Assembly (NCBI GenBank): GCA_947304395.1 | Contig: CAMZBA010000001.1 | Location: 95,834-159,833 of the forward strand | Direction of reading: 5' to 3' | DNA: 64,000 nt | From: an uncultured Candidatus Saccharibacteria bacterium | GTDB taxonomy: Bacteria; Patescibacteriota; Saccharimonadia; Saccharimonadales; Saccharimonadaceae | In this document: piece by piece, positions 10,268 through 20,700 of the stretch | Layout of the letters: each line of letters opens with the position of its first letter | How positions within the stretch are numbered: the stretch's first letter is position 1 | The notes under the pieces: model-generated | The model's database searches: none | Seen by the model: the letters and a program-made list of their open reading frames with translations, nothing else | Told to the model about the DNA's origin: nothing | Made by a program: the position numbers and the translations under genes

Positions 10268-12139
10268 ATGCCTGTTCGCGCTCGCTCAAAAGATTCAAAT
10301 AAAACCAGCCGACGCGCTCAAAGAAAAGCTCGTAAGGCTGACGAGCGCAAACGTCCAGAATATCCGCGGATTGATTTTAAATCAATTCTATATTGTATGA
10401 AAATTTACCGAAAGGCGGTTGGCCCACGTAGGTATTTTTTCTGGTTCTATCGTGTCGTCTCGTCGGTAACTCCTGCATTGACGGCGGTTATCGCCGGTTA
10501 TGTTGTGACTTGCATTTCGGATGCGGTAGTTTCCCCGACGCACGACCTAACCTCTTTTATTGTCGCTGTGGCGATGCTGCTGTCCGTGCAGTTTATTACG
10601 ATAGTTCTGTATGCTATTTATCGTCTTCTTTCGATTTCTGCAAGCCAAGAGACGTATATTTACGTAAGTGAACTTGTGGCGACGAAATACATTCAAATTC
10701 CGCTCGCCATGCGTGAAACGCAGGAATTCGCCGATAAATTTGAACGCGTGCGCGAATTTGGTCTATCGATCGACTATGTTTCAACGAGCGCTATTACCGT
10801 GGCCTCTTCGGTGATTAGTTTGATATCAATTATTGTCGCAACGTTAGTGGTCTCGCCGTTTATTACAGTAGCAATACTAATAGCCGCAATTCCATCTTCA
10901 ATATTAAGCCTTCGTATAGCTGCTCGCGAGCGACGCAATTGGCGCGAGTTTACAAAAGATCGTCGCATTGCTTCGGCTATTGAGCGCAAAATTACCAATT
11001 CTGACTCTGCGCTAGAAATCGAGTTAAATGGTCTGTCGAAACACCTCGTTTTACAGATGATAAAAGCTCGCCGACGCAGCCAAGAACAAGATATTGCTGA
11101 TAATAAAGCCTTCTTTTTGCCACGTTTCGGCGCGGACATTTTACAGGATGTAGTCGGATATATCGTTTTAATAATTGTAGCAATCCAAATTATTTACGGC
11201 CGTTTAGCAATTGGTCAATTTCTTACCGTGCGAACTTTATTATCTCAATTAAATAACAACATTAGCAGCTTTTTTGAGAGCATAACAGCTATCAATACTA
11301 GCTTAGTTAATGCAACGGATTTTATGGAGTTTATGGAAACGCCCGCTCAACATTCCGGCGATATAGAAGTCAATCATTTGCCAAAAATCGAATTCAAGCA
11401 TGTCAGCTTTATGTATCCGCATTCTGACCATTTCGCCATTGAAGATGTAAGCTTTACGCTTAATCCAGGCGACAGTCTTGCGATTGTTGGCGAAAATGGT
11501 GCAGGGAAGACTACATTGATAAAACTTCTAATCGGTGCATATATGCCGCAAGAAGGCATGATTTACGTAGATGATCATCCAATCTCCGAAATCGATCGCG
11601 AATCATACCTTGGTCAGATTGGAGCACTTTTTCAAGATTACTCCCGCTACGATTTTGCTACATTGGGAGAGAATGTTTGGTTTGGCAATGTAGAGAAGCC
11701 ATATAGTCGTAAAGCTATCATGGAAGCGCTCGACGATGCGGGCTTAGGTAATCTAGCTGTTGATTATAAGAATGGTCTTAATCAGCTTTTGTCCAAGGAT
11801 ATAGATGCTAAAAATGCCACCAATATATCGGGCGGGCAATGGCAACGTCTTGGTATCGCACGCGCCTTTTTCCGCTCGCCTAATATCTTAATTCTTGACG
11901 AGCCGACATCGTCGGTTGACGCAAAATCGGAATACGAAATTTTTCGCAGCATCATTAAAAAACAGCAAGGAAAGAGTACTGTTATTATTTCGCATCGTTT
12001 TTCAACCGTGCGTCGCGCGGAAAAGATAATTGTGCTTGACCACGGCAAAATAATTGAGCAGGGTACGCATGGTGAACTAATTGCGCAAGACGGAGTTTAT
12101 AAAGAAATGTTTGAACTTCAAGCTGAAGGTTATGCTTAA
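10268..12139 (+). CDS. ABC transporter, fused permease and ATP-binding subunit
   Basis: TM domain plus GENGAGKTTL, NISGGQWQRLGIARA, ILILDEPTSSVD. Confidence 0.93.
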   Translation: MPVRARSKDSNKTSRRAQRKARKADERKRPEYPRIDFKSILYCMKIYRKAVGPRRYFFWFYRVVSSVTPALTAVIAGYVVTCISDAVVSPTHDLTSFIVAVAMLLSVQFITIVLYAIYRLLSISASQETYIYVSELVATKYIQIPLAMRETQEFADKFERVREFGLSIDYVSTSAITVASSVISLISIIVATLVVSPFITVAILIAAIPSSILSLRIAARERRNWREFTKDRRIASAIERKITNSDSALEIELNGLSKHLVLQMIKARRRSQEQDIADNKAFFLPRFGADILQDVVGYIVLIIVAIQIIYGRLAIGQFLTVRTLLSQLNNNISSFFESITAINTSLVNATDFMEFMETPAQHSGDIEVNHLPKIEFKHVSFMYPHSDHFAIEDVSFTLNPGDSLAIVGENGAGKTTLIKLLIGAYMPQEGMIYVDDHPISEIDRESYLGQIGALFQDYSRYDFATLGENVWFGNVEKPYSRKAIMEALDDAGLGNLAVDYKNGLNQLLSKDIDAKNATNISGGQWQRLGIARAFFRSPNILILDEPTSSVDAKSEYEIFRSIIKKQQGKSTVIISHRFSTVRRAEKIIVLDHGKIIEQGTHGELIAQDGVYKEMFELQAEGYA

Positions 12140-12157
12140 AAGTAGTAAAATATAGTT

Positions 12158-12544
12158 ATGCGTAAGTCACGAAAAACAATGTTTTTTATAACTATCAGTA
12201 TAGCTGTGATAATTTTTCTCGGCCTTGTCACTTTAATTCTTTCGCCAAAGACCTTAGCCGATACGGCCTATGATGGCGTTATTCTACTAGTGTCCGTAAT
12301 TAGTATCGCAATTGCAATCTATTCTGAGATTGAACTAAATACCGAATCGCGTCGCGTTGAAAAAATGGTTCATGAAATCAATCGGATGCGCGAGAATGTT
12401 GTCAATGACATGGCAATCGACAAAAATACGCGCTACAAGCTCGATAAGATTATTGCGCTAGACGAAGAGATATATAAAAAGGTTGGCGGTCGCAAGAAAA
12501 CGGCTGATTTAAAGGATAAGAAACAAACGACCCAGAAAGCATAG
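12158..12544 (+). CDS. Small two-TM membrane protein of unknown function
   Basis: ORF with TAAAAT box 6 nt upstream of ATG; hydrophobic N-terminal segments. Confidence 0.6.
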   Translation: MRKSRKTMFFITISIAVIIFLGLVTLILSPKTLADTAYDGVILLVSVISIAIAIYSEIELNTESRRVEKMVHEINRMRENVVNDMAIDKNTRYKLDKIIALDEEIYKKVGGRKKTADLKDKKQTTQKA

Positions 12545-12597
12545 GGTGGCATTATAAAGGCGTAATGGCTATATTGCTTATGTTAGAATAAAGATAT

Positions 12598-13560
12598 ATG
12601 GACATAAATCTATTAGATTTTTATTCGAGATTAGGTACAATTGCGATTATTCTTTTGCTAGGTTTTATTCTTGGTAAATTAAAACTCATATCATCCAAGA
12701 CGAATAAAGACCTCGTCAATTTGCTCCTTACTGTTTTTATGCCAGCTTCGCTGTTTATGGCTTTTCCTGCGGCATATAGTGAAGAGACATCGGAGATTTT
12801 TCTTGCGGGCCTTATTGGTGGTTTTGTTGTAATGTTGGCAATTATTCTATTGTCGCTTCTTATTTTTAATAAGAAATGGTGCAAGGGCAAGCTTCGCTAC
12901 GAATCGCAATTTGCCCTTATTTTTAACAATGCAACCTTCTTGGGATACCCGATAATATCTAGCACATTTGGCGCTCAGAGCTCGGCTGTTATTGCGTATT
13001 GCGGTTTCATAATTGCATTTAATATTGCACTATTCTCGTACGGAGTCTATCTATTTAAGCATAGGGTTGATAGTAAACTGGTTCTAAATGTCATTACGAA
13101 TCCAAACATTATTGCAGTCATATTAGGGGTGTTAGTGTTCTTGACTAGCTTTAAAATACCTCCATTTCTCGATGATGCGGTAAGATTTACGAGCAACGCC
13201 ACTACGGCCTTATCAATCATCTGTGTAGGCTTCATGCTAAGTACAGCAAAGTTCTTGGAGTTATTCAAGAAATGGAAGCTAGCACTTACTGCACTAATAC
13301 AGTTAATTGTTGGGCCGCTTGCTACCTACGGCTTGCTTGTTGCGCTACAATACGTCGCGCGAGGCGCGGGCTTCTTCTTTCCAGATGAAGTCGTGGTGGT
13401 TTGCACACTTATTCAGGCTCTACCGACCGCTACTAGTCTCGGGCTCTTCGCTTCAAAATATGGTGGCGATGAAAAAGAGGCTTCGCAGCTTGTCACGATG
13501 TCTACGGTTTTCTCGATTATTACTATGCCGATAATGGTCAGTCTATTATTAATTCATTAA
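12598..13560 (+). CDS. AEC (auxin efflux carrier) family transporter
   Basis: ORF; multi-TM, NATFLGYPI and ALPTATSLGLFASKYG motifs. Confidence 0.85.
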   Translation: MDINLLDFYSRLGTIAIILLLGFILGKLKLISSKTNKDLVNLLLTVFMPASLFMAFPAAYSEETSEIFLAGLIGGFVVMLAIILLSLLIFNKKWCKGKLRYESQFALIFNNATFLGYPIISSTFGAQSSAVIAYCGFIIAFNIALFSYGVYLFKHRVDSKLVLNVITNPNIIAVILGVLVFLTSFKIPPFLDDAVRFTSNATTALSIICVGFMLSTAKFLELFKKWKLALTALIQLIVGPLATYGLLVALQYVARGAGFFFPDEVVVVCTLIQALPTATSLGLFASKYGGDEKEASQLVTMSTVFSIITMPIMVSLLLIH

Positions 13561-13593
13561 ATTACGAGATTAACTTATCGATACTTGAGCAAA

Positions 13594-14985
13594 CTATTTG
13601 CTGGCCGCCACAGTGGTGATGATTGGCTTTGTTGAATCAATCGCAATGGTGCTTTTTACGGTAACAGTTGCGGTAGCCGCTATGCCGTTGTGAGTTTTTG
13701 CCGTAATTGTAGCCTTGCCAATTTTTTTACTAGTCACCGTACCGCCCGTAACGGTTGCAATATTTGTATTACTACTCGACCAAGTTACAGTATTGTCTGT
13801 GACATTACTCGGTGAGACGGTTGCTGTCAGGCAATAAGAACTCCCGACCTTAATTGTAATAGCGGAAGAGTTCAGTTTAATCCCCGTAGCCGAGATTGTG
13901 GTTGTTGCAGGAGTGACGGTCAGCGTAGCAGATACTTCTTTGCCATTAATCGAGCGAGCTTTTATTGTAACGGTACCGACTTTCTTGCCAGTCACTTTGC
14001 CGCCCGTAACGGTTGCAATATTTGTATTACTACTCGACCAAGTTATATTTTTATTAGTTGCATTGCTTGGAAGCACGCTTGCGGTAAATGTTATAGTGCC
14101 ACCAACTTTTATTGATGCGCTGGATGGCGAGATTTTTACTCCAGTTACCTCAATCACGCTTGGCGTTTTTGTGAGAACAGTAACAGTTGCGGAGGCGGTC
14201 TTGCCGTTGTGGGATCGTGCGGTTATCGTAGCGGTTCCAACATTCTTACCTGTAATAACACCGCCACTTACGGCAACAATATTTGCGTTGCTGCTCGACC
14301 AGGTGATTGTTTGATTCGTAGCATTACTTGGCTGGATGGTAGCGCTTAGGCGATAAGTATCGCCGACTTCTAGGCTCACATTTGTCGTATTTAATTGTAT
14401 ACTCGACACGTTTATCGCGTTGGGCGTAGTTGGTTTCGGCTGTTGTGGTTGAGTTTGTGGTTGCGTCGGCTGTTCAGATTGCTTTGCTTTTACGGTAATT
14501 GAAGCAGATGCTCTGATATTTTCGCTCGCTTCCGCAAAAATGTAAGCAATACCTTCCTTAACGCCAGTAACGACCCCATTTTCGTTCACTTTTATGATAT
14601 CCTCGTTGCTGCTCGACCAGGTCACCTTATCGGTCGAATCGGCGGGCGTCATTACCGCTACTAAGGTAGTCGACTCTCCTATCGCAATCGTGACAGAGTC
14701 GGGGTTTATATAAAATTCGGTAGCATGAATATTCGAAGAATCGCCAGGTAGTGTAGTGTCATCATCGCTAGTCGGAATGTCATCTTGGGTATTGTCATCT
14801 CCTGAACTTGTTTGTGGTCGTTGCTCCGTGGTTTGCTGAGGGTTATTTCCCGTGGGAGTAGGCTTTGGCGAGACGAGGTTTGCGATAAATGCAATTACTC
14901 CAAAAATCAAAATAGATATCGCCGCAAAACCACATATTACCGCTATGATGAAATTTCTTTTTTGATTTGGACCATCGAAATACAT
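13594..14985 (-). CDS. Membrane-anchored extracellular protein with four Big2 Ig-like repeats
   Basis: N-terminal TM; P/Q/T-rich linker; repeated TITWSSSNxNIATVTGGxVTGKxxGTATIxA. Confidence 0.8.
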   Translation of the reverse strand: MYFDGPNQKRNFIIAVICGFAAISILIFGVIAFIANLVSPKPTPTGNNPQQTTEQRPQTSSGDDNTQDDIPTSDDDTTLPGDSSNIHATEFYINPDSVTIAIGESTTLVAVMTPADSTDKVTWSSSNEDIIKVNENGVVTGVKEGIAYIFAEASENIRASASITVKAKQSEQPTQPQTQPQQPKPTTPNAINVSSIQLNTTNVSLEVGDTYRLSATIQPSNATNQTITWSSSNANIVAVSGGVITGKNVGTATITARSHNGKTASATVTVLTKTPSVIEVTGVKISPSSASIKVGGTITFTASVLPSNATNKNITWSSSNTNIATVTGGKVTGKKVGTVTIKARSINGKEVSATLTVTPATTTISATGIKLNSSAITIKVGSSYCLTATVSPSNVTDNTVTWSSSNTNIATVTGGTVTSKKIGKATITAKTHNGIAATATVTVKSTIAIDSTKPIITTVAASK

Positions 14986-15040
14986 CTTGCCTCTTTCAAA
15001 AATTATAGCACGAGCGTAAGCACTTCAGCTGGCGTAAGTT

Positions 15041-15613
15041 TTAATAGTCACATAATGACGGGGCATTTAATAAGTCGTCTAACGTTACGGCTTTGTCTAT
15101 CGTAGAATATTTCGCAAATCGCTCTTCGGTTTTTGCTATATTTTTTAACTGCTCAAAACCGATTTCTTCAACTTCTATTTGTTCTCCGCCGTCTAGTTTT
15201 TGCGGTTCTTGCGATATAAAATTAGTCGCAATAAAAGTATAGACTAACCAGTCAATCTTCATGAATGGTTGGCGTACTTCTACTAATTTCCAAGTGCGAA
15301 AAGACATGCCGGTCTCTTCTAGCATTTCGCGTTTTGCGGCGTCTAATTCTGTTTCCGCTGGATTATCATTTCGTCCGCCCGGTAGATCATAGAACCAATC
15401 TTTTCGTGGCTGTTTTTGGCGAGTAATTACGATTTTATTATCTTTTATGGCAATAATTTTTACCGTATCCGTTCGACTTAACATCTCGAATGTTTCAGTC
15501 GTACCATCAAAAAGCTTTTGTGGCCATTGATGCACATTAAAAATTCTCCCCGAAAAAACCAATTCTGCATTTTCTGGAACTGTTAATATCCCGTTGGGTG
15601 TATATTTGCGCAT
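15041..15613 (-). CDS. NUDIX hydrolase (ADP-ribose pyrophosphatase-like)
   Basis: Nudix box GGRNDNPAETELDAAKREMLEETG. Confidence 0.87.
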   Translation of the reverse strand: MRKYTPNGILTVPENAELVFSGRIFNVHQWPQKLFDGTTETFEMLSRTDTVKIIAIKDNKIVITRQKQPRKDWFYDLPGGRNDNPAETELDAAKREMLEETGMSFRTWKLVEVRQPFMKIDWLVYTFIATNFISQEPQKLDGGEQIEVEEIGFEQLKNIAKTEERFAKYSTIDKAVTLDDLLNAPSLCDY

Positions 15614-15753
15614 AACATCATTTTATCATTTTCAGTAATATATTCGAGCGATGCGGGTTTTTCTTTTATCGCGGAGTTTCTTTTAAGGCGTGAAAAAGCC
15701 GCCCAGGCAAGCCGGGCGGCGGAAAGGAACCGAAGGGGGGCGGAAACAGCCAG

Positions 15754-16059
15754 TTATTCCGAGCCGGGGCGGGTCAGCATTGCGTATCCAGTATGTTCCT
15801 CTGTGTCGTAGAACATTCTGAATTTAACGCCGTGAACACCGTGAGCCGTACATCTCCCTTCCAGGTTCAGGCGGTGGCCAGAGCCGTCTTCGTGCGAAAG
15901 GCCGTAGAGCTTCGTAACTTTGATAGCTACGCCCTTCGCGGAAGGGGTCTGGGCTGCAAACTCCATCGTTACCTGCACATCTTTGTCGTGGACGTGCTCA
16001 TAAGCGGAGAAAAATGCGCCCCTTTCGGGTCCACCGAGAATCTCATACCGTACATCCAT
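15754..16059 (-). CDS. Hypothetical protein, solitary transcription unit
   Basis: ORF with GAAAGGAG Shine-Dalgarno and consensus promoter upstream; higher-GC codon usage than neighbours. Confidence 0.65.
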   Translation of the reverse strand: MDVRYEILGGPERGAFFSAYEHVHDKDVQVTMEFAAQTPSAKGVAIKVTKLYGLSHEDGSGHRLNLEGRCTAHGVHGVKFRMFYDTEEHTGYAMLTRPGSE

Positions 16060-16136
16060 ACGGAACTCCTTTCATAAAGTACTCCCAATCTTGCGACTGG
16101 GGTGAAATGTTGTCTCACAATTGAGCCAACAGTAGC

Positions 16137-16165
16137 ATTATACTACATTAGAGACTATTTGTCAA
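16137..16165 (-). promoter_or_regulatory. Consensus sigma70 promoter of the 15754-16059 gene
   Basis: Minus strand TTGACA-N17-TATAAT. Confidence 0.85.
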
Positions 16166-16236
16166 TAGTATATCTATTATCTCGGGCGTTAAAACACCCT
16201 TCGTGAGCGTAAAAGATATATAATTATTAATCAGAT

Positions 16237-17571
16237 ATGAGATATAAGATTAATAAAGACTTAAAGCGGTATATTGAACAAAATATTTTCCCTGAATATC
16301 AAAAGAACGAGGCGGGGCATGACATCAACCATATTAATAACGTTATTAAACATAGTCTTAAATTTGCAGAGAGTGTGAAAGATGTGAATTATAACATGGT
16401 ATACGCTATTGCCGCCTATCACGACATTGTACATCACATTGATGCTAAGAACCACGAAAAACTATCCGCCGAAATACTTGCATCCGACGAGCGACTAAAG
16501 GAATTTTTTGACGATGAGCAGATAGAAGTTATGTCCGAAGCCGTTTATGATCACCGGTCTAGCAGGGAGGGTGACCCTAGGAGTATTTACGGTAAGATTG
16601 TTGCTTCAGCGGACAAGAAGATGAGCTTTGATGACCCATTAAAAAGGACTTATTCTTATCGGATGGAGCATTTTCCAAATAGCACTCTTGCCGAAATTTG
16701 CGAGGAGTCGCGCCAACACTTAATAAATAAATTTGGCAAAAGCGGCTATGCAAATAAGAAAAGTTATTTTGATGACCCAGACTATGGTAAGTTTTTAGAG
16801 CATATTCGCAGTCTGGCTTCAGATAAGAAGAAATTTGAGCGAAGATACATCAAAGTAAATCATATTAGCTCTTTAGACTGGCTAACGAAAGATGTCCGAT
16901 ACGATTTAAAAAAGTATATTTCCGACAATATTCTTCCCGAATATTCGAAAAATGATGGCGGACATAATCAAGCGCACATCATGGAGGTTATTCGTCGTAG
17001 CTTTGAATTAAATAAGGCATTTCATCTAAGTCTAGATCCGAATATGATGTATACTATTGCGGCCTGTCATGATCGTGGCAAATATGAAGATCACGAGAGG
17101 CACCATTTGATCGCCGCTCAATATTTTATAAACGATGATAACTTCTGCCATTTTTTCAATAACCAGCAACGCGCTATTATTAAAGAAGCCATCGAGGATC
17201 ATCGTTCTTCAAAAGAGGACGAGCCGCGCTCTACTTATGGCAAATTAATCTCTTCCGCCGACCGCAATTCTAGAATTGACATCGTATTTGTACGGAGCTT
17301 CTTTGTTGCCCACGAGCGAATGCCAGATGCGGTAGTATCAGATTATCTAGACTATACCATTGAAAGGCTGTCTAAGAAATATAGTGAAACTAACCCCGAA
17401 AATATGTTTTACGAGGATAGAATTTATAAAACTTTCTTACGCGAAATGCGTAGTCTATTAAAGAATGAAACAGAATTTAAAGATAGATATTGCTCCGTGA
17501 ATCATATTTCGTCTAGGCAAAATCTAGTCAAGGAAGAACCTGGAGCAATTGAATTCTTGCAGGGGTATTAA
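16237..17571 (+). CDS. Tandem HD-domain protein (two HD phosphohydrolase domains)
   Basis: Two homologous halves: GHDINHINNVI...AAYHDIVHH and GGHNQAHIMEVI...AACHDRGKY. Confidence 0.8.
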   Translation: MRYKINKDLKRYIEQNIFPEYQKNEAGHDINHINNVIKHSLKFAESVKDVNYNMVYAIAAYHDIVHHIDAKNHEKLSAEILASDERLKEFFDDEQIEVMSEAVYDHRSSREGDPRSIYGKIVASADKKMSFDDPLKRTYSYRMEHFPNSTLAEICEESRQHLINKFGKSGYANKKSYFDDPDYGKFLEHIRSLASDKKKFERRYIKVNHISSLDWLTKDVRYDLKKYISDNILPEYSKNDGGHNQAHIMEVIRRSFELNKAFHLSLDPNMMYTIAACHDRGKYEDHERHHLIAAQYFINDDNFCHFFNNQQRAIIKEAIEDHRSSKEDEPRSTYGKLISSADRNSRIDIVFVRSFFVAHERMPDAVVSDYLDYTIERLSKKYSETNPENMFYEDRIYKTFLREMRSLLKNETEFKDRYCSVNHISSRQNLVKEEPGAIEFLQGY

Positions 17572-17704
17572 CATCTTGACGGGATTTAAAAAGCTATTGT
17601 TTATTATATATAGCTGGGGTACAATAATCCTAACGTTAGTATGACGTTAGGAGGTGTAGAGTTCTTCAAATCTCAACTACTGCGAGAGAAATGGAGAATG
17701 ATCG

Positions 17705-20700
17705 ATGTTATTCAGGAGGGGTCCTGTAGCATCTCGCGCCAAGGAGCGCAAAACAAAAAGGGAGAAAAACAACAAACTAGTCAGTATTTTGGTGGCTACG
17801 TTTCTGGGCGTTTTTATCTCGGTTTTTGCATTCAATTCTCTTGCTGAAATTATCACAGATAACGATGTCCGCGTAGATACTGATGCCGAGTTAACCTACT
17901 ACCTCAATGTTAAAGAAGACGGCGTAGATGCCTCCGGCATAGAATCTAGCGATAGCCAAATCGCAGATGTGCGTGGCGGTAGAGTAGTAGTTACGGATAA
18001 GCTTCCTGAGGGTCTCATCTTCCAAGGCTTTGTCACTACATCTGATGGTACATTTGGTGCAGTATCTCGCTCGAATAATTCTATTCAATGTTCTGGTAGA
18101 GTCGTAGACGATACTAATGAAGAAGCCTTAGACACTGGCACCTGGAATAATACTCATACTGAATACTATTACCATGGCCTGCATTACAACGATACAACTC
18201 GCACCGTTTCCTTCATGGCTGAGAAGATTAAAGCTGGCTGCCAACTCACCATTGGTATTATTACGAAAACTCCAGCAACTGTAGATGATCCAGATACTAC
18301 ACCAATAGAGACTAGAAGAGATTTCTACAACACTGCTTTTGCGGCAGAGAAAGACATTACGGCTATCTCCAATGCTGTGCATGCCTGGATTGGTAGCTCT
18401 AGCACCAGAGTATACAAAGTCATGTATAGATATACGGGCGCCGTCCCAACTGGTGCGCCGACTGTACCAACCGATCAATCTTATCCAAAAGACAATGAAG
18501 TAGCCGTGAGCCTAAATCCAACCCTCGAAGGCTATACCTTCTCAGGTTGGACTACAACTGATGCTACCGTTACGGATGGCTCCTTCACTATGCCGGGCCA
18601 AGACGTAGAGCTAGTTGGTATCTGGACAAAGAACGCAGCGGCTACCAAGTACAACGTAACCTACGTTATTAATGGCGAGAAACCAGCAGATTTCATGCCG
18701 CCAACTCAGAAAGAATACGAAGCCGGGGTCAGTGTACCGCTAGACTCTACGAAAGCCAATACCGTCATCGATGGCTATAGATTTTCTGGCTGGAGCACGA
18801 GCGATGCAGATATATCCGAAACCGGCTTCACGATGCCAGAAAGAAACGTTACTATTGTGGGCAGCTTTACTCGCATCTCTTATACGGTTTGTTATGCCTT
18901 TGAAGGCGCCATCATCCCACCAAACTCCGCGTCTATCCTCCCGCCATGCGAAACTCATTATCCAGGCGATACAGTCACAAGAGCAGCCGATCCGCAAGCT
19001 AATGGCTACGACTTCCTTGGCTGGTACAAGAATGCTAGCTTCACGATGCCAGAAGATAACGTCACTATCTACGGCGAGTGGATGCGCACGATGGGGAAGT
19101 TCGCCCCAACTATTACTAAGACCATCGTGAACCCTCAAGACGAGTATATGTATGGTGAGACTGTAAAGTTTAAGATTACCGTTACTAACCCAGAATCCTT
19201 CACCATTACTGATGTTTACCTCCAAGAAGAATTAGACGGCGCAGTCTTTACGGCTCCAAACGATGGCAGCTACACGGTCAAGGCCAGCACTATAGCGGTC
19301 ATTCCGGCCATTGCTGCAGGAGTAAGTGTAGATGTTTATGCTGAATACAAGGTAACCGAAAACACTGCTCAAACCCTCACGAACATCGTCGAGCTTACTG
19401 GCGCTTTGGCGGAAGACTACATTCTAGACACTGACCAAGAATACAAAGCTACTGTGGACTTCGACACTATTCCTGAGCCCGTGCCAATTACAGGCATTAT
19501 CTTCAATGCTTTGCTTTATGTGGGGATGGTAGTGCTAGGAATTAGTATTATCTTTATTGGAGTTACATTATCTCGCAAAACAAGCCACTTGATGACATAT
19601 CTAGTACGCGCTCGCAAGCTAAACGTACGCAAAATGGCTAAATGTTCCATTCCATGCTTTGCCATTATTGGCATAGTACTTGGCGGCATTATTGCCAAGA
19701 GTGTCTCCGCGGCAAACTATACAGAAGTAGTTAAGTCCGTAGAGCTCGCCTCCCAGCATACTAGCTACGCCAATAATACTCCCGGTTCTTGGAATGTAGA
19801 AAAAAGTGCAACGTGGATTGCGCCGGGCAAGGCTAGAATTACATTCGACGTAGATACAATCGCTAAAGTCGCAGATAATACGCACCTAGACCTCGTGATG
19901 GTCATAGATAATTCTAGCTCCATGAGTGGCGAAAAGATGAACCAGGTGAAGCATGATGCGACGGAACTAATTGAAAGTGTCCTCTCCGACAGCAATAACC
20001 GCATTGGCCTTGTAAGTTTCAACTCGAATGCTGCCAAGTTGAGCAATCTATCTTCAGATACAACCGCTCTCGTGAACTTAGTAAACAGCCTAGATACACC
20101 TGGCTCCACTAATTATTACGACGGCTTTAAGAAAGCCGAAGAAGTTCTCGACGGCTACCAAAAGCAAGACGATCGCGAACTCATTCTTTTATTCCTTACC
20201 GACGGTTATCCAAACGAGCAAACACCGAATGAGATACCCGAATACCAAGCCCTAAAAGCTATGTATCCTTACATGACCATCAATGGCATCCAATACGAGA
20301 TGGGCAATGAAGTACTTGCCCCAATTAGGGTAGTCACAGATAACCAATTCATTGCTAATATGGATTCGCTAAATAATGTCCTTTTTGAAGCCTCCGTAGC
20401 TCCATACACTTACAGTAATTTTGCATTGGTGGATTATATTAACGACGAATATTGGGATGTAGATAGTATAGATAATATTGAAGCAACAATAGGCGAAACT
20501 ACTCTAACCCATAATGGTAATACGCCAGTTGTAACTTGGACGATGAATAACTTACTCCGTTCTGGCAGCTCTGCAAAGCTTACCATAGATATTACGCTCA
20601 AGAATGCTGGCGCTATAGCTGAGGGTACATTCTTGCCGACTAATGACCATGAAACTATCCAGAGTAGTATGCCCGAAACACCAGACGAGAGCATTACGAG

